A stretch of DNA of 64,000 nucleotides from an uncultured Desulfomonile sp. (GTDB lineage: Bacteria; Desulfobacterota; Desulfomonilia; Desulfomonilales; Desulfomonilaceae): positions 1-64,000 of the forward strand of contig CAJBEZ010000046.1 of the NCBI GenBank assembly GCA_903952205.1, given 5' to 3'. Numbering within the stretch: position 1 is the stretch's first letter; each line of letters begins with the position of its first letter. This document shows positions 36,137 through 44,524 of the stretch, piece by piece. The position numbers and the translations under genes were made by a program. The notes beneath the pieces are model-generated. The model did no database searches and was not told where the DNA came from. It was given only the letters and a program-made list of their open reading frames with translations.

Positions 36137-37096
36137 ATGTCAACTCAAGAAATCACCAAAGTCCAGGAACTGATTTACACGACCCGAGTGGAATCGGTTA
36201 TGGCTTCTAATGTAATCGCTATTGATCCGTCCTTTACCATGAGTCAGGTGAAAGACCTGATGCGGGATAAACGCATTTCTGGAGCGCCTGTTGTAAAGGA
36301 AAATCAAGTTATAGGGATAGTCACCATAAGTGACGTCATTCGTTCGATGGAGGAGGGCAAGCTCAATTTTCTTGTAACAGATCTCATGACCTCGGATGTA
36401 AGAACTGTCTCCAAAGACGCAATGGTGACCGATGTTGTGAACAATCTCGGGCGGCAGGGCTTCAGTCGGCTCCCGGTAGTTGACCAGGATGGGACTCTCG
36501 TTGGAATAGTCACCACTGGAACTCTTATTCGCTCCCTGCTTATGCAGATGGATAAGAGTTTCCAAAGGAACGAGGCTGAAAAGCTATACACTTACAGGGC
36601 CAGTCACATATTCCAGGACATATCGTCAGATGATACCAGTCTCCTGTTGCGATATTTTGTTAATGAAAAGGATTTCGATAACGCGGGCAAGGCCTCAAGT
36701 TTGATCAAGAGATCTTTGCAAAGGCTTATGTTGCTTCCTCAGATCGTCAGACGAGTTGGTGTGGCCGTTTACGAAGCCGAGATGAATTTGGTCATTCATA
36801 CCGACATCGGTGGAGAAATCACAGTTGAAGTAAGGAAAGACAGGGTCAATGTCTCTACGGTAGATCATGGGCCTGGCATATCCGATTTGAAACAGGTTCT
36901 TCAACCAGGTTTTTCAACAGCTCCGGAGTGGATCAGGGACATGGGGTTTGGCGCCGGAATGGGGCTCGCCAATATTAGGAGAGTCTCGGATGTCATGAAA
37001 TTGACGTCGTCCCCTGGACAGGGAACAAGACTGGAGATTGTGTTTAATTTCCGAAATGACTCATTAGCCACTACTCGTAGTCCACAAAAAGCTTGA
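36137..37096 (+). CDS. CBS-pair protein with RsbW-like ATPase domain
   Basis: This 319-residue cytosolic protein starts at ATG 36137, one base after the preceding stop. Two CBS motifs at about 20-140 (VMASNVIAIDPS...ISGAPVV..VIGIVTISDVI; LMTSDVRTVS...RLPVVDQDGTLVGIVT) form an adenine-nucleotide sensing pair. A linker follows, then an HATPase domain of the anti-sigma-factor/RsbW type (VDHGPGISDLKQV, GFGAGMGLANIRRVSD, SPGQGTRLEIVF). The fusion would couple energy or nucleotide status to a kinase- or partner-switching activity. Proteins of this make-up accompany hydrogenase and Nuo-type clusters; the partner is unknown. Confidence 0.87.
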   Translation: MSTQEITKVQELIYTTRVESVMASNVIAIDPSFTMSQVKDLMRDKRISGAPVVKENQVIGIVTISDVIRSMEEGKLNFLVTDLMTSDVRTVSKDAMVTDVVNNLGRQGFSRLPVVDQDGTLVGIVTTGTLIRSLLMQMDKSFQRNEAEKLYTYRASHIFQDISSDDTSLLLRYFVNEKDFDNAGKASSLIKRSLQRLMLLPQIVRRVGVAVYEAEMNLVIHTDIGGEITVEVRKDRVNVSTVDHGPGISDLKQVLQPGFSTAPEWIRDMGFGAGMGLANIRRVSDVMKLTSSPGQGTRLEIVFNFRNDSLATTRSPQKA

Positions 37097-37234
37097 CTGT
37101 TTGACAGCAATAATTTAGTGTGTTTTCCATTAACTTCTGATTCTGGAAGAATCACAGAACGTCAAAATAGGCTGATAAGAAATAAAATTTTGGTTGGGCT
37201 CCCCGGGGGAATCGGCTTTTAACGGAGAAGTCGG

Positions 37235-37591
37235 ATGATAGAGAGTTACGTTCCAATCCTTGTTACTTTCCTAGTTGCCACATTTATCGGTTCAGCTATA
37301 ATTGTTCTTTCTACTGTGCTTGCCAAGCGCAACCCTACGCCAATCAAGCTCATGCCTTACGAGTGCGGCATGGATCCCATTGGTGGGGCCAGGCAGAGAT
37401 TTTCTGTGCGTTTCTTTATCATTGGCATGCTCTTCATTGTTTTTGACATTGAACTTATATTCTTATTCCCGTGGGCAAAAATATTCAATCAGCTAATCCC
37501 CTTCGGTTTTATTGAGATGCTCCTGTTTGTGCTAGTCCTTTTGGTTGGTCTAGTCTATGTCTGGAAAAAAGGTGCTCTTGAATGGGAATAG
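37235..37591 (+). CDS. nuoA: NADH-quinone oxidoreductase subunit A
   Basis: This 118-residue membrane subunit of complex I has three helices (about 8-30, 62-82, 88-110). The conserved loop between helices 1 and 2, [26 protein letters not shown], contains the marker Cys that reaches the quinone channel entrance. A CGGAG-type site precedes the ATG. It opens the nuo operon; a TTGACA at 37101 lies upstream but no clear -10 matches it. nuoB overlaps the end by 10 bases. Confidence 0.96.
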   Translation: MIESYVPILVTFLVATFIGSAIIVLSTVLAKRNPTPIKLMPYECGMDPIGGARQRFSVRFFIIGMLFIVFDIELIFLFPWAKIFNQLIPFGFIEMLLFVLVLLVGLVYVWKKGALEWE

Positions 37592-38091
37592 AAAATCATC
37601 TCGACAACACTGTTCACGTAACCAATCTAGAATGGTTTGTGAATTGGGCCAGAAAATCTTCCATGTGGCCACTCGGTTTTGGTTTGGCCTGCTGCGCTTT
37701 GGAGATGATAGCCACGTTCGTTAGCCGATACGACCTGTCGCGTTTCGGTATGGAAGTCGCTCGCCCTTCACCTAGGCACGCTGATCTGATGATAGTCTCG
37801 GGAACAGCCTCGAAGAAGATGCTGCCGGCTGTATTGAGGATTTATGAACAGATGGCGGATCCAAAATGGGTTATAGCAATGGGCGCTTGTGCTTGCTCTG
37901 GAGGCATATACAAGAATTATGCGGTGATCCAGGGAATAGACAGGCACTTACCTGTTGATGTTTATGTCCCAGGTTGTCCGCCTAGGCCAGAGGCGCTTCT
38001 TGACGGAATACTTCAACTTCATGCGAGGGTCATGAAAGAACAATCGATTCGTAACCCTAGACTGGGCGCTATAAAGGTGGCTGGAAGATGA
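37582..38091 (+). CDS. nuoB: NADH-quinone oxidoreductase subunit B
   Basis: NuoB holds the terminal N2 [4Fe-4S] cluster that reduces quinone. The 169-residue protein shows the tandem Cys in GLACCALEM, the third ligand in GACACSGG and the fourth in [15 protein letters not shown]. The basic patch [21 protein letters not shown] faces NuoD. It overlaps nuoA by 10 bases and nuoC by 4, so translation is coupled. Confidence 0.97.
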   Translation: MGIENHLDNTVHVTNLEWFVNWARKSSMWPLGFGLACCALEMIATFVSRYDLSRFGMEVARPSPRHADLMIVSGTASKKMLPAVLRIYEQMADPKWVIAMGACACSGGIYKNYAVIQGIDRHLPVDVYVPGCPPRPEALLDGILQLHARVMKEQSIRNPRLGAIKVAGR

Positions 38092-38582
38092 ACCAGGTAC
38101 GAATTAGGGAGAAACTTACCGAAAAGTTTGGATCGGACATATTAAGGTTTGATTCGACATTTGAGGGAATCAGTGTGGGCGTTCCACCTGAGAAAGTTCT
38201 AGATGTTTGTCATTACTTGAGAGACGAAGCGGAACTTAACTTTGACTTTCTGAGTTTTGTCGCGGGAATTGACCATCACCCGGCTCAACCTCGTTTCGAA
38301 GTTGTATACCAACTCTATTCTGTTAAAAACGTTCAACGAATGAGGTTAAAAGCTAAAATAGAAGACCAAGATGGCAACCCACCGAGCATTCAATCTGTTG
38401 TTGAAATATGGCGTACAGCGGATTGGCACGAACGAGAGACCGCGGAGATGTTTGGAATAAAGTTCTTGAATCACCCGGATCCGCGAAAATTGCTTTTGCC
38501 CGACGAGTGGCAGGCGCATCCTCTCAGAAAAGATTTTCCTTTAGAAGGGACGGAAGAGGACACCCCTGATTTACCCTCTTAG
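38088..38582 (+). CDS. nuoC: NADH-quinone oxidoreductase subunit C
   Basis: This 164-residue peripheral-arm subunit has the family signature [36 protein letters not shown] at the C-terminus and [12 protein letters not shown] in the middle. It is a separate gene (not fused to nuoD). Its ATG overlaps the nuoB stop, and nuoD follows after 25 bases. Confidence 0.96.
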   Translation: MNQVRIREKLTEKFGSDILRFDSTFEGISVGVPPEKVLDVCHYLRDEAELNFDFLSFVAGIDHHPAQPRFEVVYQLYSVKNVQRMRLKAKIEDQDGNPPSIQSVVEIWRTADWHERETAEMFGIKFLNHPDPRKLLLPDEWQAHPLRKDFPLEGTEEDTPDLPS

Positions 38583-38607
38583 TAAACTTTTTGAGGTAAC
38601 ATAGGTT

Positions 38608-39807
38608 ATGGCGCGTGAACTGAACCTCAGGGCCGACATGAGAAGCGAGATAATGGAAATAAATCTGGGACCGCATCATCCCAGTACACACGGAGTTTTC
38701 CGCGCTGTAGTGGAGCTTGATGGGGAAACTGTTATCAACATAGTCCCGTATCTTGGATATCTTCACCGGGGGTTCGAAAAAACCTGTGAAAACAAGAAAT
38801 ACCATCAGGTCATTCCGTTGACGGAACGTTGCGATTATATGGGGGCTTCCAGTAATTCTCTAGCGTATTGTCTTACGGTTGAGAAGATGTTGGGGGTTGA
38901 TATCCCGGAGAGAGCGCAAGTCATAAGAGTGATGATGGCGGAACTCTCCAGGATTTTTAGTCATTTGTTCTGGCTGGGGACTCACGGGCATGATATTGGA
39001 GCTATGACGCCGCTTTTTTACATGCTCCGAGAGCGAGAAGAGATCATGAACCTCTTCGAACTGACCGCCGGTGGTAGGCTCATGCCAAACTATCTGAGGA
39101 TTGGTGGGGTGTCTCAGGATCTGGCGGAAGGCTTTATTGAAAAGCTGAAGTCTTTTACTGATCACTTTGATGCTAGAGTTGACGAATATGAGACCTTACT
39201 GACCAAGAATGCGATTTACATTGACAGAACAAGGGGAGTGGGATTTTTATCACTGGAAAATGCTATTCAGTTGGGTGTCAGCGGCCCCATGATAAGAGCT
39301 TCGGGAAAGGCGTGGGACATTAGAAAATCGGAACCCTATTCCGGATATGAACATTATGACTTTGATATTCCTGTCGAGAAAGGCTGCGACGTTTATTCAA
39401 GATATCTCGTCAGAGTAGATGAGATGCGTCAAAGCAACAGGATACTTAAACAGGCTATTAAGTCACTACCAGACGGACCGATCAGAGCCACGGTTCCAGG
39501 AAAGATTTTTCCCATTCAGGAAGATATCTACACCAAAATGGAGTCGCTAATTCATCACTTCATGCTGGTTGTCGATGGATGCAGGGTTCCCGCTGGTGAC
39601 TGCTACCAATGTATAGAATCTCCTAGAGGAGAGTTGGGTTGTTACATCGTCAGCGATGGAGGATCCAGCCCTTTCAGGCTCAAATGGAGGGCGCCGGCCT
39701 TCGTGAATTTGCAGTCATTGGCCGAAATGTGCAGAGGATGCCTCTTTGCCGATGTAATAGCGATACTTTCAAGCATTGATATAGTATTGGCCGAAGTGGA
39801 TCGTTAA
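38608..39807 (+). CDS. nuoD: NADH-quinone oxidoreductase subunit D
   Basis: This 399-residue 49-kDa-type subunit forms the quinone pocket with NuoB and derives from [NiFe] hydrogenase large subunits, with the metal-ligand cysteines lost. Family signatures are MEINLGPHHPSTHGVFR, LGYLHRGFEK, RGVGFLSLENAIQLG, IESPRGELGCYIVSDG and SIDIVLAEVDR at the end. GAGG lies upstream. It is followed by a run of regulatory genes instead of nuoE. Confidence 0.97.
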   Translation: MARELNLRADMRSEIMEINLGPHHPSTHGVFRAVVELDGETVINIVPYLGYLHRGFEKTCENKKYHQVIPLTERCDYMGASSNSLAYCLTVEKMLGVDIPERAQVIRVMMAELSRIFSHLFWLGTHGHDIGAMTPLFYMLREREEIMNLFELTAGGRLMPNYLRIGGVSQDLAEGFIEKLKSFTDHFDARVDEYETLLTKNAIYIDRTRGVGFLSLENAIQLGVSGPMIRASGKAWDIRKSEPYSGYEHYDFDIPVEKGCDVYSRYLVRVDEMRQSNRILKQAIKSLPDGPIRATVPGKIFPIQEDIYTKMESLIHHFMLVVDGCRVPAGDCYQCIESPRGELGCYIVSDGGSSPFRLKWRAPAFVNLQSLAEMCRGCLFADVIAILSSIDIVLAEVDR

Positions 39808-39819
39808 AGAAGGTTGTTC

Positions 39820-40167
39820 ATGAGTGAAATCAAGCTGGTGGATCTTGTTCAGGCTTTGGATCTAACAGTTAGCGCAGGCTCCCAGGAATTGGAAAAGTCT
39901 GTTACCGGCGGCTATGCTAGTGATTTATTGAGCGATGTGATCGCAAATTCCAAAGAAGGTGACGTTTGGCTTACCCTGCAATTACATCAAAACATTGTAG
40001 CGGTGGCTTTCCTGAACAATTTGGCGGGGATCATTATTGTCAACGGGCGTCAGCCCGAAGAAGCTACAATACAAAAAGCCCAGGAACAGGGAGTGGTTGT
40101 AATGTGTAGCGCCTTTCCAACATACGAAGTTGCTGGACGACTGTATCATTTAGGTGTTGGCCGGTAA
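39820..40167 (+). CDS. DRTGG-domain protein (second copy)
   Basis: This 115-residue protein starts at ATG 39820 with AAGAAGG 7 bases upstream. It shows the DRTGG pattern VTGGYASDLLSDVIANSKEGDVW and AFLNNLAGIIIVNGRQPEEATIQKA, ending FPTYEVAGRLYHLG. It is clearly related to the copy at 35764. It lies 12 bases after nuoD and is embedded in the operon, next to the PHP and HATPase genes. The biochemical role of the domain is not known; a sensor or regulator of the complex is inference. Confidence 0.8.
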   Translation: MSEIKLVDLVQALDLTVSAGSQELEKSVTGGYASDLLSDVIANSKEGDVWLTLQLHQNIVAVAFLNNLAGIIIVNGRQPEEATIQKAQEQGVVVMCSAFPTYEVAGRLYHLGVGR

Positions 40168-40233
40168 TTTGACGGCAGAAAAGCCATGAACCATCAACTA
40201 CGTGCCCTGAGACTCGTTTGACGGGTGTGAGCC

Positions 40234-40986
40234 CTGAAGATTTTCAGAATTGATTTGCACATTCATACTACTCTCTCTCCATGCACTGAGTTAGGAGAGA
40301 TGACGCCTAGAGCGATTGTAAGGTCAGTGATCGAAAAAGGCCTTTCTATGATAGGTATATGTGATCACAATTCATCCAGAAATTCCCAGGCTGCCATAAG
40401 AGCCGCACAAGGCGCTAGTATTGTGGTTATACCTGGTCTTGAAATCACATCAAGTGAGGAAGTGCACATACTGGGTTTGTTTCCTTCAATTGAGGAAGCG
40501 CAGTTAGTTCAGGAGCATGTTTACGGTCATCTTCCGGGAACTAACGACGAAGAGGCTATAGGTTATCAGGTAGTGGTTGACGAGTTTGACATGGTGGATG
40601 ACTTCGACCAAGCGCTGTTAATAGGGGCCACGACATTAAACATCCAGAGGGTAGTGGATTTAATCCACGATCACCAGGGAATCGCAGTAGCGTCTCACGT
40701 TGATCGCTCCGGGTTTGGAATATTCAGCCAGTTGGGTTTCATTCCAGATGGACTGCAACTGGATGCGCTGGAAATCTCCAAACACACTGACTGTGATTCC
40801 GCTAGAAAAAGGTTCACACAATGTTTGAATTATCCGCTGATTTCCTCATCAGACGCCCATTCGCTCGCCGACATTGGGTCTGCTTTTACAGAGGTCGAGA
40901 TGGCTGAGGCGTCATTCGAAGAATTGCGTATGGCTTTTAAAGCTATTCATGGGCGCAGAATTGTCGGGCCTTGTAGGCTCCTCTGA
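40234..40986 (+). CDS. PHP-domain phosphoesterase
   Basis: This PHP-family metal-dependent phosphoesterase of about 250 residues has all usual ligand motifs: DLHIHT, GICDHN, IPGLEIT with EEVHILGLF, VASHVDRSGFG and SSDAHSL. The usual family N-terminus (KIFRIDLHIHTTLSPC) begins before the first TTG (40255). The frame runs back to a TGA at 40228, leaving only CTG 40234 or ATT codons as starts, so a rare CTG start or translational coupling is likely. The substrate is unknown. Such PHP proteins sit beside hydrogenase and Nuo-type operons. Confidence 0.82.
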   Translation: MKIFRIDLHIHTTLSPCTELGEMTPRAIVRSVIEKGLSMIGICDHNSSRNSQAAIRAAQGASIVVIPGLEITSSEEVHILGLFPSIEEAQLVQEHVYGHLPGTNDEEAIGYQVVVDEFDMVDDFDQALLIGATTLNIQRVVDLIHDHQGIAVASHVDRSGFGIFSQLGFIPDGLQLDALEISKHTDCDSARKRFTQCLNYPLISSSDAHSLADIGSAFTEVEMAEASFEELRMAFKAIHGRRIVGPCRLL

Positions 40987-41004
40987 TGGGCAGAGATTTC
41001 GGAC

Positions 41005-41550
41005 ATGGAGGATTTATCGCTTCATATCCTTGATGTGGCCGAAAATGGGATAAGAGCTGGGGCTACACTGATAAATATACTTGTTGATGAAAATCTGGAA
41101 GATGATCTGCTGACTATAGTGATTAAAGATAATGGTAAGGGAATGAGCGCTGAGTTTCTAAACAATGTTTTGGACCCGTTTGTTACTACTCGTACAACCC
41201 GTAGAGTAGGACTTGGGCTTTCTATGTTTCAGCAATCAGCTCTGGAGGCCGAGGGTAATCTTGAGGTTCAGTCCACTGGAGTCGGGACGAAAGTTACAGT
41301 TACCATGCGCAACAGTCACATCGACAGAAAACCGATGGGCGATATGGTGTCGACCGTACTTGCTCTTATAGAGGGCAATCCCAATGTGGACGTTGTTTAT
41401 GATCACCGAAGGGGCCATGGTGAGTATGTGTTGGATACCCGGGAAATCAGGGCAGAATTGGGGGATATTCCGATGAATTTTCCACAGGTGGTGTCTTTGT
41501 TGCAATGTAACCTATCGGAAGGGCTCAAAGAGCTTAACGTCATCTCATAG
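41005..41550 (+). CDS. HATPase-domain protein (histidine-kinase-like ATPase only)
   Basis: This 181-residue protein consists of a GHKL ATPase domain: N-box DVAENGIRAGATLINI, G1 KDNGKGMSAEFL and the lid/G2 RVGLGLSMFQQSALEAEG. A C-terminal part of about 80 residues has no known motif. There is no HisKA helix, receiver or membrane segment, so it is not a complete sensor kinase. It could be an anti-sigma or protein kinase of the RsbW style, or an ATP-dependent conformational switch. 18 bases after the PHP gene and 27 before nuoE. Confidence 0.8.
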   Translation: MEDLSLHILDVAENGIRAGATLINILVDENLEDDLLTIVIKDNGKGMSAEFLNNVLDPFVTTRTTRRVGLGLSMFQQSALEAEGNLEVQSTGVGTKVTVTMRNSHIDRKPMGDMVSTVLALIEGNPNVDVVYDHRRGHGEYVLDTREIRAELGDIPMNFPQVVSLLQCNLSEGLKELNVIS

Positions 41551-41577
41551 GGCTTAAATTTTACGGAGTTTTTAAAA

Positions 41578-42093
41578 GTGCAAGAAAGAGACGCATTATT
41601 AAAGAAAAAAGTTCAGGACAGCGTTGAGCAGATCCCATCGGATCAACTCTTGCTTTTAGATCCAATAATTGAAAAGTACCAAGGGTCGATGAGTTACTTG
41701 ATTCCAGCTCTGAAGGAAGCGCAGGAAACATTCGGTTATCTTCCTATGGAGGTTCAGCGGAAGCTTGCCAAAGGACTAAATATTCCAGCGCCGCATATCT
41801 ACGGGGTGGTCACATTCTATTCTTTTTTCACAGTTACACCTCGTGGACGGCACACTATCCGACTGTGCCTGGGAACAGCCTGTTACGTGAAAGGCGCCAA
41901 AGACATGTTGCAGATTATCGTAAAAGAAGTTGGAATTAACGTCGGAGAAACGTCCAAAGACGGTAGGTTTACTCTCGAGGCCGTCCGCTGCCTTGGAGCC
42001 TGCGGATTAGCTCCGGTCATGATGATAGGAGAGGATACCCACGGAAACATAATACCCTCTGCAACTTTGGGTATTCTGGAAGGATACCAGTAG
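41578..42093 (+). CDS. nuoE: NADH dehydrogenase/hydrogenase [2Fe-2S] subunit E (HydC-like)
   Basis: This is a 171-residue 24-kDa-type subunit. After a helical N-terminus (IIEKYQGSMSYLIPALKEAQETFGYLP) comes a thioredoxin-fold [2Fe-2S] domain with ligands in CLGTACYVKGA and CLGACGLAPVM. GTG start with GGAG 9 bases upstream. It passes electrons with NuoF. Its neighbours (DRTGG, PHP and HATPase genes upstream, an extra ferredoxin downstream) are those of HydC in bifurcating hydrogenase operons. Confidence 0.94.
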   Translation: MQERDALLKKKVQDSVEQIPSDQLLLLDPIIEKYQGSMSYLIPALKEAQETFGYLPMEVQRKLAKGLNIPAPHIYGVVTFYSFFTVTPRGRHTIRLCLGTACYVKGAKDMLQIIVKEVGINVGETSKDGRFTLEAVRCLGACGLAPVMMIGEDTHGNIIPSATLGILEGYQ

Positions 42094-42177
42094 GCGGTTT
42101 TCTTTTGATTGGGCGGCCTAGATAGAGATGTTTGAACCACGGCGCCGTGAATCTTTGGAAAGACAGGAGGGAACAAG

Positions 42178-42564
42178 GTGCCCAGGATTTCGATAGACGA
42201 TCTCAAAAGGATCAAGGAAGAACAGACCGGTAAGATGATTCTTAGGGGAGGCCAGTTTCGAGCAAAGGTGACCGTTCACATGGGCACCTGCGGAATAGCG
42301 GCGGGAGCGCGTGAAGTGATGAACGTTTTCCGTGAGAATATAGCCGCAAGAGAGATTCAGGACGTTATCCTCACGAATTCAGGTTGTGCGGGACTGTGCG
42401 CTAAAGAACCGATGATCACGGTTGAAGTCGTTAATTCAGCGCCTGTCAAATACATTCTTGTAGATAAAGAAAAGGCGAGAAAGATTTTTGAAGAGCATGT
42501 CTTAGGCGGAAAGGTAGTTGAAGATTACGCTTTGGCCATCGGAAGCGAGACTATGGCCACCTAG
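42178..42564 (+). CDS. Thioredoxin-like [2Fe-2S] ferredoxin
   Basis: This is a 128-residue protein with GTG start (AGGAGG 8 bases upstream). It shows the four-Cys pattern of thioredoxin-fold [2Fe-2S] ferredoxins: MGTCGIAAGA (one Cys, one position altered from CxxxxC) and LTNSGCAGLCAKEP. It closely resembles the N-terminal domain of the NuoF/HydB protein encoded next. Such a separate gene accompanies HydABC-type operons. The first ligand pair has only one visible Cys, so cluster binding through the usual four is uncertain. Confidence 0.8.
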   Translation: MPRISIDDLKRIKEEQTGKMILRGGQFRAKVTVHMGTCGIAAGAREVMNVFRENIAAREIQDVILTNSGCAGLCAKEPMITVEVVNSAPVKYILVDKEKARKIFEEHVLGGKVVEDYALAIGSETMAT

Positions 42565-42642
42565 ACTTAGGTTCTTAATTTATTGTGGAGGCGTTTCAGC
42601 CCCAGTTTCTTATGGTCGCCGCCTTTTTTTGGAGAATAGGCA

Positions 42643-44439
42643 ATGTGTGCTAGCCCTTATTATCGATTGCAGTTAATGATGTGCGCAGGTACAGGGTGTA
42701 TAGCTAGTGGTTCCTTGGATGTCAGGGACGCATTGGAACGAGAAATAGCCAAGCGCAATCTACAGAACGAAGTTCAAATCATCATGACCGGTTGCAACGG
42801 TTTTTGCGCTATGGGGCCTCTAGTCGTTGTCTATCCGGACGGTATTTTTTACAACCAGGTTAGGCCCGAGCATGCGCCCATAATTGTAGAAGAGCACATT
42901 CTAAAGGGTCGAGTTGTTGAAAAACTGCTGTTTAAGGACGAGACAGTTAAGGGCCGCGTTCCACTTATGAAGGACATCGGCTTTTTTGGGCTGCAAAGAC
43001 TGATAGTCCTGCGAAACAGAGGCTTGATTGACGCTGAAAACATCGATGAATACATAGCCCGTGATGGTTATGCAGGGCTTGCAAAGGCCATCACGGAAAT
43101 GACACCTGAACAGGTAATAGAGGAAGTTAAGAAGTCGGGTTTGAGGGGTCGAGGTGGTGGAGGTTTCCCTACCGGAATGAAGTGGGAAGAATGCCGTAGA
43201 TATGACAATTTCCCCAAATATACCATTTGCAACGGAGACGAAGGCGACCCTGGGGCTTTTATGGACCGATCCGTAATGGAAGGTGATCCTCACTCGGTCC
43301 TTGAGGGGATGGCTATATCAGGATATGCGATAGGGGCCGAGCATGGCTATATATACGTTCGCGCTGAATATCCCCTGGCTATTCAGAGATTACAGAAAGC
43401 TATTGAGGATGCCAGATCCTATGGATTACTCGGGCAAGATATTTTGGGCAAGGGTTTTAATTTTGATATAGGCATCGCTCCAGGAGCCGGAGCGTTCGTT
43501 TGCGGTGAATCTACGGCCCTTATGTATTCTATTGAAGGAAAGCGAGGTATGCCGCGCATCAAGCCGCCTAGAAGCGCGGAAGCCGGGTTATGGAATCAAC
43601 CAACTAATTTAAACAACGTAGAAACATTCGCCAATCTCAATCCACTCATTCTCAACGGTGGAGATTGGTTTGCGTCAATAGGGACAGAGAACAGTAAAGG
43701 GACAAAGGTATTCGCTCTTACTGGGGCCGTTAACAACGTAGGGCTAGTCGAGGTTCCGATGGGAACGAGCCTGAAGACGCTGATTTTCGATATCGGCGGG
43801 GGGATTCCTAAGAAGCGGAAATTTAAGGCCGCTCAGATCGGTGGTCCTTCTGGTGGTTGTATTCCGCTTGGTATGGAAGATGTAGAGATAGACTATGAGT
43901 CTCTGCAGGGTGTAGGCGCCATGATGGGATCCGGTGGCGTTGTCGTAATGGATGAAATGACCTGCATGGTGGACACCGCCCGATTCTTCACCAATTTCTC
44001 TGTTGATGAATCATGCGGAAAATGTACCCCATGCCGTGAAGGCCTTAAGGTCATGTTCGACAAACTGACGGATATTGTAGAGGGCAGGGGTCAGGAAGGC
44101 GATGTGGAATTTCTAATAGAGCTTGGCCATCACATCAACAACACATCGCACTGTGGACTTGGGAAGAGCGCCGCTAACCCAGTGCTTTCAACGATCCAGT
44201 ATTTCAGAAACGAGTATGACGCTCACATCAGAGACAAGCATTGCCCTGCGCTAGTTTGTCCGGACCTCATAGATTTTGTGGTGATTGAAGAAAAATGTAA
44301 GATGTGCGGCCTGTGCTTTAAGAATTGTCCTTCGGACGCGATTGTTTGGGAAAAGAAGAAAGTAGCTTGGATAGATCAATCCAAATGCACTAGGTGTAGA
44401 ACATGTATCACAAACTGTAAATTTGGGGCGATTCGTTAA
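42643..44439 (+). CDS. nuoF: NADH-binding subunit F of HydB type (FMN, Fe-S)
   Basis: This 598-residue protein is longer than typical NuoF (about 430). Residues 1-110 are a [2Fe-2S] thioredoxin-like domain (MMCAGTGCIASG, MTGCNGFCAMGP). The NADH/FMN core follows (SGLRGRGGGGFPTGMKW, CNGDEGDPGAFMDRSVMEG, GAGAFVCGESTALM). The N3 cluster site is ESCGKCTPCREGL. The C-terminus carries two [4Fe-4S] sites (CKMCGLCFKNCPSDAI, CTRCRTCITNCKFGAI). This is the HydB layout of electron-bifurcating hydrogenases and suggests that ferredoxin may be a partner besides NAD. Confidence 0.95.
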   Translation: MCASPYYRLQLMMCAGTGCIASGSLDVRDALEREIAKRNLQNEVQIIMTGCNGFCAMGPLVVVYPDGIFYNQVRPEHAPIIVEEHILKGRVVEKLLFKDETVKGRVPLMKDIGFFGLQRLIVLRNRGLIDAENIDEYIARDGYAGLAKAITEMTPEQVIEEVKKSGLRGRGGGGFPTGMKWEECRRYDNFPKYTICNGDEGDPGAFMDRSVMEGDPHSVLEGMAISGYAIGAEHGYIYVRAEYPLAIQRLQKAIEDARSYGLLGQDILGKGFNFDIGIAPGAGAFVCGESTALMYSIEGKRGMPRIKPPRSAEAGLWNQPTNLNNVETFANLNPLILNGGDWFASIGTENSKGTKVFALTGAVNNVGLVEVPMGTSLKTLIFDIGGGIPKKRKFKAAQIGGPSGGCIPLGMEDVEIDYESLQGVGAMMGSGGVVVMDEMTCMVDTARFFTNFSVDESCGKCTPCREGLKVMFDKLTDIVEGRGQEGDVEFLIELGHHINNTSHCGLGKSAANPVLSTIQYFRNEYDAHIRDKHCPALVCPDLIDFVVIEEKCKMCGLCFKNCPSDAIVWEKKKVAWIDQSKCTRCRTCITNCKFGAIR

Positions 44440-44524
44440 ATTTAGCTATCAAAAGTATTGGAGTTGTTCCGGTTATACATGCGGTTGATTCCGATTCTCA
44501 ATATCTAATTGCGAGTAAGATTCT

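Noticed and set aside
42901-43293. 130-codon minus-strand ORF
   Set aside because: Opposite nuoF, with Ser/Phe-rich shadow composition.
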